In this document: in pieces, positions 1 through 12,704 of the stretch
How positions within the stretch are numbered: position 1 is the first letter of the stretch
Layout of the letters: the number at the start of each line of letters is the position of its first letter
DNA from: Lineus longissimus
Taxonomy: Eukaryota; Nemertea; Pilidiophora; Heteronemertea; Lineidae
Reading direction: 5' to 3'
Length of the DNA stretch: 64,000 bases
Assembly (NCBI RefSeq): GCF_910592395.1
Contig: NC_088311.1
Span: forward strand, 21,732,646 to 21,796,645
Notes under the pieces: model-generated
What the model was told of the DNA's origin: nothing
Database searches by the model: none
The model's input: only the letters and a program-made list of their open reading frames with translations
Program-made: the position numbers and the translations under genes

Positions 1-227
1 CGCCGTAATTTCGCAATAACACCGCAGATATCGTTTAGAGATTGGCCTAAATTTCTCAATCGGCCATTTTGATAAATTGGAGCTAAAACGCATGCGCAGT
101 AGAATTAGTAATTCTTGGAACTGTTCCCAAATTTAGCTTACGCGTTAACCCTTGACGCGGGAAATTTGAATATTGCCGATAAAGGAGTCACTGAGCTAAG
201 GGCACTCAGACTTGGGCCTCGATCCTT

Positions 228-450
228 CCTTTCGGCCTGGTCACATTATAGGTTCAGCATGTTTCAAAACATGTACTTGTGGCAGCATCTCCAATCTCAT
301 CAGGTCTGGTTGTAACAGCATCTCCGGTCAATCAGGTCTGGTTATGACATCATATGCTGTAGCCTATTATCAGATCTGGTTGTGGCAGCATGTTATGGTA
401 TGGTTGTTGCAGTATCTGCTGTCTCTTCAGGTCTGGTGTTCTGATTTCAT
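228..450 (+). repeat. Degenerate minisatellite
   Basis: Four to five imperfect copies of a short unit containing TCAGGTCTGGTTGT followed by a variant of GGCAGCAT, with spacing of about 35-60 bp. Copies are visible near 300, 335, 372 and 428. No coding sense. Confidence 0.6.
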
Positions 451-1267
451 TCAATCCCTTTATGAAAATGACCAGGTATTCACCATGTGAAAATGAGACA
501 CATTTTCCTAAGGGCGGAGACAAGGTCCACCCTATAGAAACATGGTGAACTACGTTTGGAACGAGAATTCACATCTAGATCAGACAGAGTAGGCCACGCA
601 TAGTGAAGGGGCATGGCACATCCAGCAAAGACTTGATACACCCTCTGGCAACATGGTGAGCTGTGAAGGGGAGGGCACATCCAGAAGAGATATGGTGCAC
701 TACTGTCTCATAAGCCGAAAGTCTTTGCTGCAGGTAACAATATAGAGCGACGGTAAAATACACAGGCTCGTTGCGGTGGAAAACAGAAATGTCCTCGTTT
801 TTCATTTTCGCTCCGATGTCTTTGAACAGGGTGACAAGTTCATGTACCACAGGGCGGCCCAGAATTATTTCCCCTCACACTATGGATACACAATAGAATT
901 CTATTGTGCAAAGGGAAAACCTTTCTTGGCCACCCTGTAGAGTTTCGTGAGTTTCCTCATCAGCCTCAGGTAGGCCAATGATTTTGACAGGACCCTAGCT
1001 GGCGCCATCTGAGCTAAAAAAGTGGAACTACGCGATTACTTAAAATCAAAAATTACCCCGTCTTGGGGTGGAAATTTTCCCCCTTGGGAAGCGGGGGACG
1101 AGTTATTCCATGAGCCCCAATCATGGTGCTGACGACCGTTATGATCGCAGCTTATCTTTATTCCAACTTACTTACATTCCAGGACCCTTACAGTGCAAAT
1201 TCTCGCGGCATTACTATATTATTTGGGAAGGCATATGTCTTGTATGTCTCCCTGTCGAGACCATGGC

Positions 1268-1379
1268 TGATATGAATAAAGTCTAGCAAATGCTTTTACT
1301 TCAATTTTGTACAGAAAGGCCTAGTGTAATTGTACATGGAGTTTTAGATAAAAGCATTTGCTAGTCTTTATTCATATCA
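1268..1379. repeat. Inverted repeat with ~30-bp arms
   Basis: The left arm (1268-1298) begins TGATATGAATAAAG, and the right arm (1349-1379) is its reverse complement with a single mismatch over about 30 bp. The loop is about 50 bp. This could be a foldback or miniature element, or a transcribed hairpin. The motif ATATGAATAAAG recurs near 1976. Confidence 0.8.
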
Positions 1380-3600
1380 ACCAATGTCACAACCAATCTG
1401 ATGACAGTAGCTGTTACAATTCTGATTTTACGACGGCGAATCCAAGATCTTTTTCGTTAGACCCTTGTGCCTGTGGTATAGAAGAGGCGGTCAAGTACTT
1501 TGTACAAGCATGGTAAGATGATAGCTCAGCCTAAGGCATGTTACACTCTGGATCCGCCTCGTTCCAAAAGGAGACCAAATTAGGATGACGCGATGTCTAT
1601 ATGCCCGTTAATGAGCGCCGAACGGCGCTGCAGTCGCCCGTGTCGGTAAACTCTTGGAAGTCTTCCTGTCTTTTCGTGATCGGAACAACAATAGGTCCCT
1701 GATTGCGTGCCAGGACCAGCATCGCTAAAGCAGACGAAATTTCATTAGCAATTATCAAAGTTGTTATTAGGGATGCTTCGACCAGATTTATTGACTCCTT
1801 TGGTAAACACCGGTTTGCCAACGGGTTCCTTTTATGGAGAGGCAGGAACCATAAGTTACGCGAAGTTGCAGATAGGGGTCTCTCCTACATTGTATCTCGC
1901 AAAGGTGAATACTGGGGTGGTCTCCTTTGTTCCTTAAATCAGTTCCGTATAATTCCCCATCCTGGTATACATATATATGAATAAAGACTGTTTCTCGACT
2001 GCTAATTTTGTATTTTCTTTTTGAAATGCCATCTTCCACATGCCAGGTTATAATGTGGCGCACCTATCGGTGTTGGTACAAACAAGGAGGTTGAAACGTC
2101 CTTGGAACAACCATCACAACCGCCCCGATATGGTCTCCAACAGAGGTCCTTTAGATCAGGGGCAAAAATACACTAAGTGGTTACTATGTATGTAATAATA
2201 CATTTTGGGTACTCTACAAGTAGGCCTATACAGGTAATCTTGACCTAGCGTCACGTCAAAGAAACACTTACCTTCAAGATTTGCAGCTTCCTTATTCCAC
2301 AAAATGATCTCTAGTTGCTTATTCCAACACTGAACAGTTCACTGGAAGACACTTTCCAACTCCAGAACAACCTTCGCACATTCCCGACATCCACCTCGCA
2401 CTCCCTGACTGCAATCTCTATCTGAGCAGTTCCTTCCACTGTCGTATACAAGTGGCATCCGCCGTCACACAGCGGAGGACTAGTTTTATACCCGACTGGT
2501 CCCTCCCTATCCCTGTCAACACCAAATCTGCCGTCACAGCCTACCATATACGGATGGCATTTGAGGATGTGAGGACTGGGGAGCGTGGGTTGGTGTCCTC
2601 TGAAGAAACACACCACTATTGTTCGCTGCGTGGTTTCCGCATCGATACAGCAATGCCGGTGATGACATTTAGAGCTTATTGCTGGCGGAGGTGACGATAT
2701 CATATGAAGACGTTTTACTGAGATTCACCCTTTAAAGGCCATATTTATTTATGTTGATTGTTTCACGTAGCTCGCAGGTGATGCGTAACCTCACCCGGCA
2801 AACATGCTAACTTAAGTTTTCGTCAACTATTGTAAATACATCTCTGGAGTTAATAATCACTTGTCAAAGGATTAAATAAGTCAATACACGTAATACATTG
2901 TACAGCTATCTGTTGTGCAATATCAGACATATAAAAGACGAAAAGGACAACCCTTTCCCTTGAAATCGGGATTGCACAGGATTCCACTACACTCCGGACG
3001 CATGCAGTGGACTGGTCTCGTCTTGTCGCCATATAGAGGAAGGACGATCAGGATGACAAAATGGACTGCACAAGAGTCGGGATAGCGGAGCAATTACCTC
3101 TGGTATCTCCGTCATACAGTGGCACGCTGTAAACAATATGTAACGGATATCTGAAACTGGACAGAACAATAGCTTCCCCTGGGGAAATAGGGACATACTA
3201 GTAGATGAGGCATTCTTAATCGATATTTCATCTTTGTTACACCTCCATAATCACTATTTTTACATACACAGCCGCAAAAACTGAATATATGGAAAAAGTA
3301 AGACCCTCTCATACCAATCCTAATGTCGCCTCCTTCCTTGAAGGATAGATAATACCATAAAGGAATAAACATAAAGGTCTCACAGCTATACCTACATTAT
3401 ATCAGTGCCTATTAACTTTTTTACACGATTTCGTCGCGTTTACGATCACAATCACCTTGATAAAGCAAAATAAGACCCATTGTTTCAGCAAGTGGGTCAT
3501 AAAGGCTAATAAAAAATATGGCTTAAACCACTCGTACCCCCTCCCCAAGTTCATCCGGAGGAAGCCGTAAATAAGACATTGGAGGTATGTATTATGAAAT

Positions 3601-3798
3601 AGTTACTCCGATACGATATGATTTCTCGTAGGAGTTGTTTCTTCTAACTGAAACGCTGCTAGCCTTTTACAACCGAACACCCGTTAACACGGCAGTGCCT
3701 AAACAGTTACTCCTATACGATATGATTTCTCGTAGGAGTTGTTTCTTCTAACTGAAACGCTGCCAGCCTGAACACCCGTTAGCGCGGCAGTGCCTAAA
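3601..3798 (+). repeat. Tandem duplication, two ~100-bp copies
   Basis: 3601-3704 and 3705-3798 are near-identical copies, each beginning AGTTACTCC and ending GGCAGTGCCTAAA. They differ by a roughly 9-bp indel and a few substitutions, so the duplication looks recent. Confidence 0.9.
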
Positions 3799-4202
3799 GT
3801 ATGTCAGGGAGGCTGATGACAAAAGGTGTTGACAAGATATTATGGTGGTAGGTGTCTAACGAGGGAGGGAATTCGTACGGTATAGGAAATAATACGGAAT
3901 CCCATTTCATACCGAACACTAATTATATATATACCTTTCTTTTTATTGTTGAGAGACCTTGTATTTCCTAGTATCTTCACAACATATGTGACTCCACAAA
4001 CCACCCTTGCAATGGGCGAAGGCCACTGCCTCTACCCAGGCCTACACACATTCGCACCACTCGTCGCCTATATTTTCTTTTTTTTTTCCATGATGATAAA
4101 AATTTTAGAATGTGGTGACCACGTGCCACCCGTTATCTTGCACTGTACTACTCATCCATACATCAGTCACCCTTACGTTCGCCGCTCCCGTTCAGCCTTA
4201 GG

Positions 4203-4226
4203 CGGGGCGGGGGGGGGGGGGGGGTG
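4203..4226 (+). repeat. Poly-G tract
   Basis: An uninterrupted run of guanines preceded by GCGGGGC. Just downstream, 4262-4400 carries three degenerate copies of a short unit with TTTGTGAAGCCATT and the word TCGCCGGCG twice. Confidence 0.8.
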
Positions 4227-7200
4227 GCTATACGGACTCGCCGCCGAACAATTGTTTCATAGTGAACCCTTTGTGAAGCCATTACTGGTGATGACCCCTT
4301 TGTGAAGCCATTGCTCGCCGGCGAGTCCGACACCGTGTATACATGGCTTAGTCCAGTGGTTTCATGCCAGTGGTGACGAATTTTGAGAAGCCACTGTTCG
4401 CCGGCGTGTCCGTACCGCGTCGCTCTATATGTATGTAAACCCGGCGAAATAGGCAAAGTTGGTCCTTACACCTAGAGCAAAGACCTCCACCAGTACATAT
4501 TCTCATTCCTTGAAAAACGATCTCAACCCCCAAAACCAATTGGACGCCTATATATCTCAATAACATTTGAAATGTAGGTGATGTCCACATTCCATTCATG
4601 TTAATCCCTATGACAACTCCCATACATGTCAACTCCCATGACCAGTATCAGTTATAATATCAGCCTTGAGGGAGGGGGAGAGCGTCAAACCGAGGGATCG
4701 CGGCCACGGGGTATCCATATATTAGAAGAGTTTCGTTCAAATTTTGCTTATGGGAATCGGCGAATTGCTGTAAAGTACGATTAGCAATGGTTGAATTTCA
4801 GTGATAAAGCTGACGTACGATGTTGGCGATGTATAGTGTCGAGTTTCTTACCATCGGTAAATTGAGCATTTGTAAGAATTCTCGTTCAGTCAAGTAATGA
4901 AATGATATTACCATAGCAACTCATATTTTGATGCTATTTTGAGGATTAATGCGTCGCCGTGTCATTTGACACGTTTTATTTAGTGAAATATTGAACAGGT
5001 GTAAGAGAAAAGTCTTTCCCCTGAAATAGGGTCTGTATTGTAAGTTAGTAATTACCATTTGACTCCATTTGTATCTTAATCAGTAATCGACCATTAAAGG
5101 AGGACTTTAGGCAGGAGCCAGGGAGTGAAGTTGGTGTTCGCCAATGTGACTATCCAGTCACGGAACTGGTAATGGTTTGACTCGAAATATAACTTCAAAA
5201 CGTCTTGATATATTTTTGATATTCGTGATGAAATGGAGCGTGTATCTCCGTTCATGGATTTATTTGTTCCCCTAATGTTCATACACTCTCAGCAATCAAG
5301 TTTTTCTTAATTTTCGAAAAGCTTTAATGAATTTTTCGGCCAACAAAAACCCCCCTCCCCACCCTGACCAAAAATATATAGAAGTTATTTAAAATCAAAA
5401 GTAGCGAATCTTTTTTTGGTCACCCAGTAGTAAAATACCAAAATAAAAGTTGATCTACAGAAGTCAAGTGAACTAACATTCGGTATCGCAACTGTCTCTA
5501 TGCCCAATCCTATATGCGTGTTCGTCAATGCACTGGATAACCAATGCGAATCATAAGACCCAACCTAACATATACGGAGTATCCTTAGGCAATCTCTATG
5601 GTACCATCTCTATGTATAGTGTTAAATTGAAGAGATCTTACGCTGACATTTCATCTTTACTTAAACTCCACCTTGCTACTTAAGCGGCCTTCCCCGAGTG
5701 CAGTCATCAACTCGCACCTAATGCTCTTCCGGATCCTGTATGGTAAAGAAATAAGATCTGCGAAATATATCATCCGGGAGCCGTCAGCAAAATAACGGTT
5801 TTGGCTGTCCTTTTCGCGACCATTCAGCCAAAAGCTCAAGTTGTTTCAAATTCTGAACGAGACTTATATACTAAGTATGCGTCACTGCGTTCTCATTAAA
5901 ATATGCAGTTTATACGGACGAGGTTTATTGTCGAGCTTGGAAGAACTCACTTTAGGCCTAAAATTACCAAAATTATGTCGTGTTTAAAATAAAACTGTTT
6001 CAACCAAACTGTTCTAATGTATCTCTTTGACCACGTCACAAACTTACGCCTGATGTGACCAATGAAATGGCCGAGGCCATTCGGAAGCAATGACGGCCAA
6101 TTCAAGCAGGGAAAAACAAACGTCATCAATAAATAGAGTTCCGGTCAAGTGCATGGAGAATGGGCAGTCCAGTTACTGCTTTGAGTTGCGCGCGACTGGC
6201 AGAGAATGGGGATTACTGAACTAGAAATCTCGAAATAAAAGTGAAAGCGAAGTCCAACAGTGACCTCCGCGGTTTGTCTTTTTAGGGTTTAAAATGTTAA
6301 TAGTCTGATATCAACTACATGTATACAGTCAGTCCACAGCGGCTCCAATTCTTCCTCTCGTCGACCAATCAATAGCGTAACCCACACCTACAAAAGAGAA
6401 AAAAAATTAATACGTCTTTTTCTTAATTTCAGCTTATGGGTAATAATTTTGCTTATTTTTACTTACGGAACGTAGGCTATACTATATGGTCGTTCGGCAA
6501 TGCCTTTTTAGCATTTTTTAGGCATAATGTATATATATCCTAATGCAAAATGTTTCTGTACAATTTTTCTTGATTAGTGCACACCATAATGAGTGACGTC
6601 TGCCCTTTCCTTTCTTGTCAAGTGGATTCGCCCCAAGCCACATTGCCTTTCTCTTTGCTTGAATGTCACCAATGTTTGAATTTAATGGATGTATAAATAG
6701 AACTGGTAAATAGGCCCCTGCCGTCTTCTACAAAACTTTTCTTCAGTTGTCTGGTTGCCAGAGGAGACGCTGTCTTTCATGGGAAGGCGCCAGTCTCTGA
6801 ATAGATTGAAGCAGCAACTCCATATAAGCCTCGTATTAATTGTGCGTTTGCACCGGCGCGAATACGTTCGAAAGTGCTTCCTTAATGGCAAAAACTGGAA
6901 TACTGTTGCAGTTCTCCTTCTTCAGCGCTTGCTTCGTACCTATGAGGTTTTATTCTCGTCGTGAGAGTATTTCTCCTCCAAGGCGGGATAAGCGTTTTAA
7001 CGTGCCACTGCGGTTAGGTCGTCTCATTTGTCTTCTGTTATGCCATCTATGAGACGATTGGTTACCAATGCCGCTAGAAAAACGCTGATAAAAGTCAGTA
7101 CAAGTCACATCTCTATATAGCCTACTGACACCCGTTTGATGACCACAACGCACTCGTGCGATAGGCTAAATCTTCCGATACCGGCGTGTCATAAGTTCTA

Positions 7201-8689
7201 ATCAACGAGAGTGGGTGCAGCTTGAACCTTCCCATTCTCACACGTTCTTCTATGTTTAATGTGGTAATCAGTCTTAGAAAAGGGAATATCTCCTATCGGA
7301 GACATCGTGTAACTTATTCATGCCTATTACTTGGCTCCTGCGCGCCATGTCATTGAATTCGCCAGCTGGAATATCATTCTTGTGACGGCCGAGAGATGGA
7401 TCTCAGATACCCCTATCGATTCTGCACCGCTCCGAACATAACTTGTGTTACTGTTCGGCGTCAAAAGTTTATATGGACAATGAAAACAACTTGGCATTTG
7501 GCTACACTCTAAGAAATAAAGGATATTTTGAGCTCCTGAAAAACCTTTGACGGTTTTTCAACCAACACAAATATGCACCCGTAAAGGTGTTTCAGTAAAA
7601 TGAATAACTTCCAGTGGTTTTTATTAAACAATTCTTCTGCCGAAGGCAATTAAACTTTATTAAAGGGTGTAAATATCAAGGATTACATCCGGCCGTGGTG
7701 ATAATGCTGATAGATGTATATTTTGGTTCATGAATACCAGTCCGAGCATAGGTTACTGGTGATGTATAGGCCTATTTGCCACCTGTATCAAAACTGGGCA
7801 GCAGTTGAAGAATTTCATCACAAAACGAGAGACATGTTCATGTACATGCCATTCTCATCTCATCTCTGAGTTTGACTAATTAAAACTGAACCAATACACA
7901 TGTACATGTACCTCCTCTTCGGTAAATAAGGACTTTAGTCTTCATTAATTCCTGAGATTAGGTACAATGTATGACGCTCTCGAAACATGATCCATTGTAT
8001 TTCAACCATGTCATGTTTTCTCTAATCAAAATTAACAAATTTAACCAGCTGTCACGTACTAACAAAATGGAAATTAAAAATTTTGTCGTGAATTCAAAGC
8101 ATTTAGAATGTAGAACATCAATGCAGCTGTCCATATATAGATGCAATGGACTAGTGTGGGTCTCTTCTTATGTATCCCCGAACATTTGCATGTGCATTAC
8201 ATTGAGGATATTATGGTACCGTTATATAATTCGCAAAGAACTGCAATTCTTTTAGGATACTAATCAATTAAGACACTGTCTTAAGGATACATCTATTTGT
8301 TGCTGCATAACCAACAAGCTGTATGTACAATCAAGCCGTTATGACTGAACTAATGGTCAGAATAGGGAACTATGAAAAGGTAAGTTCTGTCTGCTTCCGG
8401 TGACGGTGAGCATTTTATCGATCAGCGTCCAGCCTCGTCCCAAGTCAGTGCGCGCCTCCGCCAATTCCTGGCGCAAGGTTGGATTGTAGCTACGTTTCGA
8501 ACGTTCTCACCAGATCTTTCTTTCGTCAAATGCACTGTTCTTAATTGTTTCTCTGTCATAAACGGTGTTTATTTAATTCATATCCTGCGAAAATATCTCC
8601 GTCTCAAATGATAAACATGTGGAATGGCAATTTAGGGTGTTACAGTGTGGCTGATTGCAGAAATGGCCCCGCAACACTGCCCGCTATAT

Positions 8690-8815
8690 ATATATCCACC
8701 CATCCCAAAGACGACATCCATCTTCTACCATGGTTGTCCATCCCAAGGACGACATTCACCTTCTATTGATGGTTACACATCCCAAGGATGACATCCGCCC
8801 TCTATTGATGGTTTA
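8690..8815 (+). repeat. Minisatellite, three ~38-45-bp copies
   Basis: Three tandem copies built around CATCCCAAGGACGACAT followed by a TTCTATTGATGGTT variant. No coding sense seen. Confidence 0.8.
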
Positions 8816-10084
8816 ATTAGTCAAGATTGGCGCGATATCTCGCAATCTGAAATCTGTAGCGTTATATAACAAACCAAGAATATTTCAAAAGTGACACCGA
8901 GTAAATATCAGTTTTTCTTAGTCTCGCGCTCATACTATCATAATCCCCGATATTTGGATGGTTTGCCGGATATCTTGACATGATTTGTACAGAAGAAGAA
9001 AACGAAAATATCCATATATTCGTTCTGACATCAAGAGCGGTTTAGAGGATGGTTGCCCACCTTCAAAATTTGCAATACGAATATATCATGATTGATTACA
9101 ATTAATTGGTAAAACTAACCAACTCACATGATTGTATTTCCTACAGGAATACAAGCTGTAAGCTTGCATAAAAAATATATAAGGTGGAGGTGCCTATGGT
9201 CAACCCTTTATGGAACAATCTCCTTCTCAGTCTGTCTGACTAAAGCGTGCCTTTTAGATGGATTTCCCGATATTACATTGAGAATTCAAATGCATTGGCC
9301 TTATGGTTCATGTATCAAACAAGATGTTACCTGAATCAATACAAGAACATATGGCGGCCGGGATTATCGTCCCGGACGTGGACAACGCGCATGCGCACAA
9401 TCGATCGACAAGATTAAGACCGGTGATGTACAAATAGTAACTCTGAATCGGACCTGTCAGTGAATCACGGCATTTGTTTATATGTTTATGGTGTACGTGC
9501 AACAGACGACACCCAATTGGGCGCAACCCTGCCCAAGCTGGACCGATTCTGTCTCAGAAGTGAGGAAGACACAGAAACAAGTGGATGTGTCATAAATTTC
9601 ACTTGTGGTTTTTAACAGGAGGATATCGCGGTATCCCTAAATGGATATTTGCATATTAGTCATCAGGATTCGAAAAGTGATCACAGCCTTCCCCATCAGG
9701 TATCACCACGTGAGAATTCGCCATCTCTCATGAATTCTGGTTGATGGATACACGGAAAGCTCCTGAACCGGCAGTTATACAGATATCGAGCCGATTCTAC
9801 CGTGTTCCACTATTAAAGCGGACCAACTTACTATACGTATTCTGTCACGTTAATCACGTTGATCAGTCACGATACATTATTTTTGAAATAAAGAAACTAG
9901 ATGTCAACAGTTTTTTGGAGAGAAAGAAACAGCGACTTTATCAAGTAAAACGAGGTTCTAATGACAAATAGAGACTAATGCTAGTATTCTATATAATATC
10001 AATTGGTGCGAGTGACTTCGTAATTTGGCAGTTTTGGATGGACCTGATATCATTAAATCGTAATTTGAGAATTTTGGGTTAAAA

Positions 10085-10270
10085 ATGAATACTGACGGCG
10101 TGATGATGAAGACAAACGAGGTGATGTCATGTATTACGTCATTGGAGAACAGTATCGAACGATACACTGAGGCCCTTAATCGGGTGGCCCTGAAGGCGGG
10201 CAGACTGGAGAAGTCGAAACACCTCTATCGGTCGCAGAGCAGTGCCCATGATCTCCGGGATGAGGAGCAG
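10085..10270 (+). CDS. Alternative first coding exon 1a of the Cys-less pentameric channel
   Basis: An ATG at 10085 opens 62 codons that end exactly on a codon boundary at a GTAAAA donor (10271). This is phase 0, matching the phase-0 acceptor at 21,955. The peptide begins MNTDGVMMKTNEV and ends LRDEEQ. Exons 1b and 1c share the opening pattern M-x-D-x-x-(L/M)-(K/R)-T-N and the ending R-D-x-(Q/K), so all three look like copies of one ancestral first exon. The middle is helix-prone and charged. There is no hydrophobic stretch, so no signal peptide. Use of this exon implies an 11.7-kb intron and its own promoter. That it belongs to the channel is inferred from phase and similarity. Confidence 0.65.
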
Positions 10271-11776
10271 GTAAAAATGAAACGAATTCTTGTTCGGAAG
10301 TAAAGGTTTACAACCATTATTTCAATGGACCATGGCACCACCATTTTGGCAAGAAGATGAAATCTTATATGACGTAATTTCAAAGGTTGAAGTCTGTTCT
10401 TTGTTTTCCATGATAGAACAGCCTCTTAGGTTTTAAGTTGGTATTCACTTCATTTTGAAGAAGTTCTAATTGCTTTTGGATTCAAAGTCTTAGCGAAAAT
10501 GGCGGTACCTTGGTTAAGGTACGGTACCTTAAGCTGTTCTATCATACTCAATTGTTTTTCAGAAATTTTATAAATGTTCATGTCACGTACATTGTTTCAT
10601 TGTAACATTTTTTCTCCTTCAATATATAAAGGCAACAACCAATATACGTGTGGACTTCAGTTCCAAAAACAGCCCAACTGAATAAAGCATTGGGACCACA
10701 CAAGAACCTCTCGGTTATTAGAATATTTTTTGTGATATTCTGCATGTGTGGTATATGTTATGTATTTGATTATGGTACACTGCATGCAGTCAGTCCAGTA
10801 TTATAGGCCTACACAACCTCGTACTCCTTTACAACGCCCCGATACGAGTACGATCGATTCTTACTCATATGCCTATATATCAACAATACTGTGTTGACCA
10901 GATGGGTGGATGTGACAAAACCAAAGTCGACAATGCTCGTACACTTGTTGTATGACAGAAAGATGAGCCCATTGACCATCTTCTTTGTTATCAAAGGGGT
11001 ACGCCGTTGGAAATTACTGGTGGCCCATGAAATTAGAATGTAGTGTATGCACATGCAATGCCAGTGCACAGTTATTAAGCATACGAATTTGCTGAAACTT
11101 TGTATCTATACATGCTTCCCGAAATTGGTGGCTTGCATTGGAACTAACTTTTTCCCCCTTGTCCGCCATCAAAGGCATTCAAGTGTGTTGGTCAACCATG
11201 ACTATCTCCTTTGTCCCACCACCATAAGGCCTGGTGTCCCCTTATGACATCATTATTTCGGACCCTCGGCGCCCCATTTCTGGAAAGGTGTATTGTATTT
11301 GTACATCTGTCTATAGCTTACACAACGACCATGCTGTAGTTCATTTGCGTATTTACCCAATTGGAAATTTTCAATTTCCTGATATTTTGCTTTACTACAG
11401 AAGTTGTATGACCATGACTAGTGCTTTTTATACTGGATGGATGGTGCACTAATTTAAAGTGGAGTGGTGACGGCTGTGGTAAATAGCATCCATGACCCTC
11501 AAAGCGGGAAACCAAGAGGCAAGGGATGTACGTCAATTATTTTACACATCTGCACTTTATAATAGACTCCCGGGGCAGTCCATTGAATCTTCCTTATTGG
11601 ATCTCCTTATAGGGTGAGGGACGAGGCCGTCCACTGCATCTGGAGTGTACAGAATACTTAGGAGGGCCGGCGCCGTTTGTTCAGAATTTCGATCTGAATT
11701 GAATTTGTGATTTTCAATTATGTGCTTACATCAATATTGCTGTTGTGCACAGCGATGTGATGGGGTATAGGGGTGT

Positions 11777-11878
11777 CTGTTGACTGTGTTTAAGAGACTA
11801 GGCATGTGCCAGTCTCTCTTAAAGCACAGTCAACAGAGAGACTAGGCATGTGCCAGTCTCTCTTAAAGCACAGTCAAA
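11777..11878. repeat. Hairpin plus tandem duplication of its right arm
   Basis: The arms TGTTGACTGTG...AAGAGACT and AGTCTCTCTT...CACAGTCAACA are inverted around AGGCATGTGCC. The loop and right arm are then repeated in direct orientation immediately downstream, ending CACAGTCAAAAG near 11,878. Confidence 0.8.
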
Positions 11879-12665
11879 AGACAACCATGCCGTCCCGAGC
11901 TTTGCGCGATATGGACCATTCTGGGAAAACTCACTGAGGGAGGTATGCCCAATAGCATAATCTATTATAAGCCCCTGCTCGAGGTAATCTTGCGCAGTGT
12001 TGCTTCTGCCCACATACTTCGTGCTGGAAAACGTCTCGTACAAAGAAAGTCTGATGCGCCATATTAATAAAGAAAAAACTTCAGGCTGCGCGAGACTACT
12101 ATGATAAAAATGACCATTGCAGAGACTCTGTGACGTAGGCATATATTTTTTACAATTAAAAATGCTCTCAAAAGACGATATGGAATGACTATAACATTTC
12201 CTGAACTATATGCCTTCTAATTATCACTTTACATAAATAGGTCGGCGTTAGGTCGCGTGCTTTTCTTTCCTCGTGACAATATACAGCAAAATAGTTACAA
12301 CCCCATTAGATCGCGCTATAAGTCCATAATGAGATCACGGTGACTCCTCAGCTTCGTTATTTTGCCGCTACGCGGCGCGTTGGGTCATTGCGTCTAGAAA
12401 CGATGCAAGCCGGTAACAATCTTAGTTTTAAAATTCGTTCCTAAGCATAGCCTTGGCGGCGGTTTATGAATAGGGTTAAAATTGACCAACTATTTAGTCT
12501 GTCACCGTAAGCCACTCTATCAGTTGTCATCAGGTACTACAACCAAACGTACTATCGAAAAGGCCGCAGGTTGAACTGATCATGTAGTGTCTTAATCCGC
12601 ATGGTTCAATATTGGGAGAGAGTTATGATCAAGTTACCAATGCGATTAGTCCATACAGTATATAC

Positions 12666-12704
12666 CATCCTGAGATTCAGGTTTTTGATACTCCTACGTA
12701 TCGA
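12666..12704 (-). mobile_element. Fragment of a miniature inverted-repeat element (CATCCTGA family)
   Basis: About 39 bp from CATCCTGAGATTCAGG to CTCCTACGTATCG match one end of the element present at 25.03, 32.95 and 37.48 kb. The other end is not recognisable. Confidence 0.6.

Larger units (their letters stand above)
1..10084. other. No recognisable gene; short tandem and inverted repeats
   Basis: No open frame here resembles a known family, and no chain of in-phase exons with good splice sites was found. The longest frames (minus 2311-2703, 130 codons; plus 1703-1984, 93 codons) are also open on the other strand and have no recognisable domain. The stretch holds a degenerate minisatellite, a 30-bp-stem inverted repeat, two tandem duplications and a homopolymeric G run, listed separately. 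A very short possible first exon with a strong donor lies at 8323-8379 (see findings). The region may be 5' flank or an upstream intron of the channel gene beginning at 10.1 kb. Confidence 0.5.

Noticed and set aside
2311-2703. 130-codon minus-strand frame
   Set aside because: No recognisable family. The plus strand is also open over the same stretch and no splice partners were found.
11819-12142. 107-codon minus-strand frame as a possible transposase fragment
   Set aside because: It overlaps the hairpin duplication and contains no DDE-type or zinc-finger motif that I can recognise.
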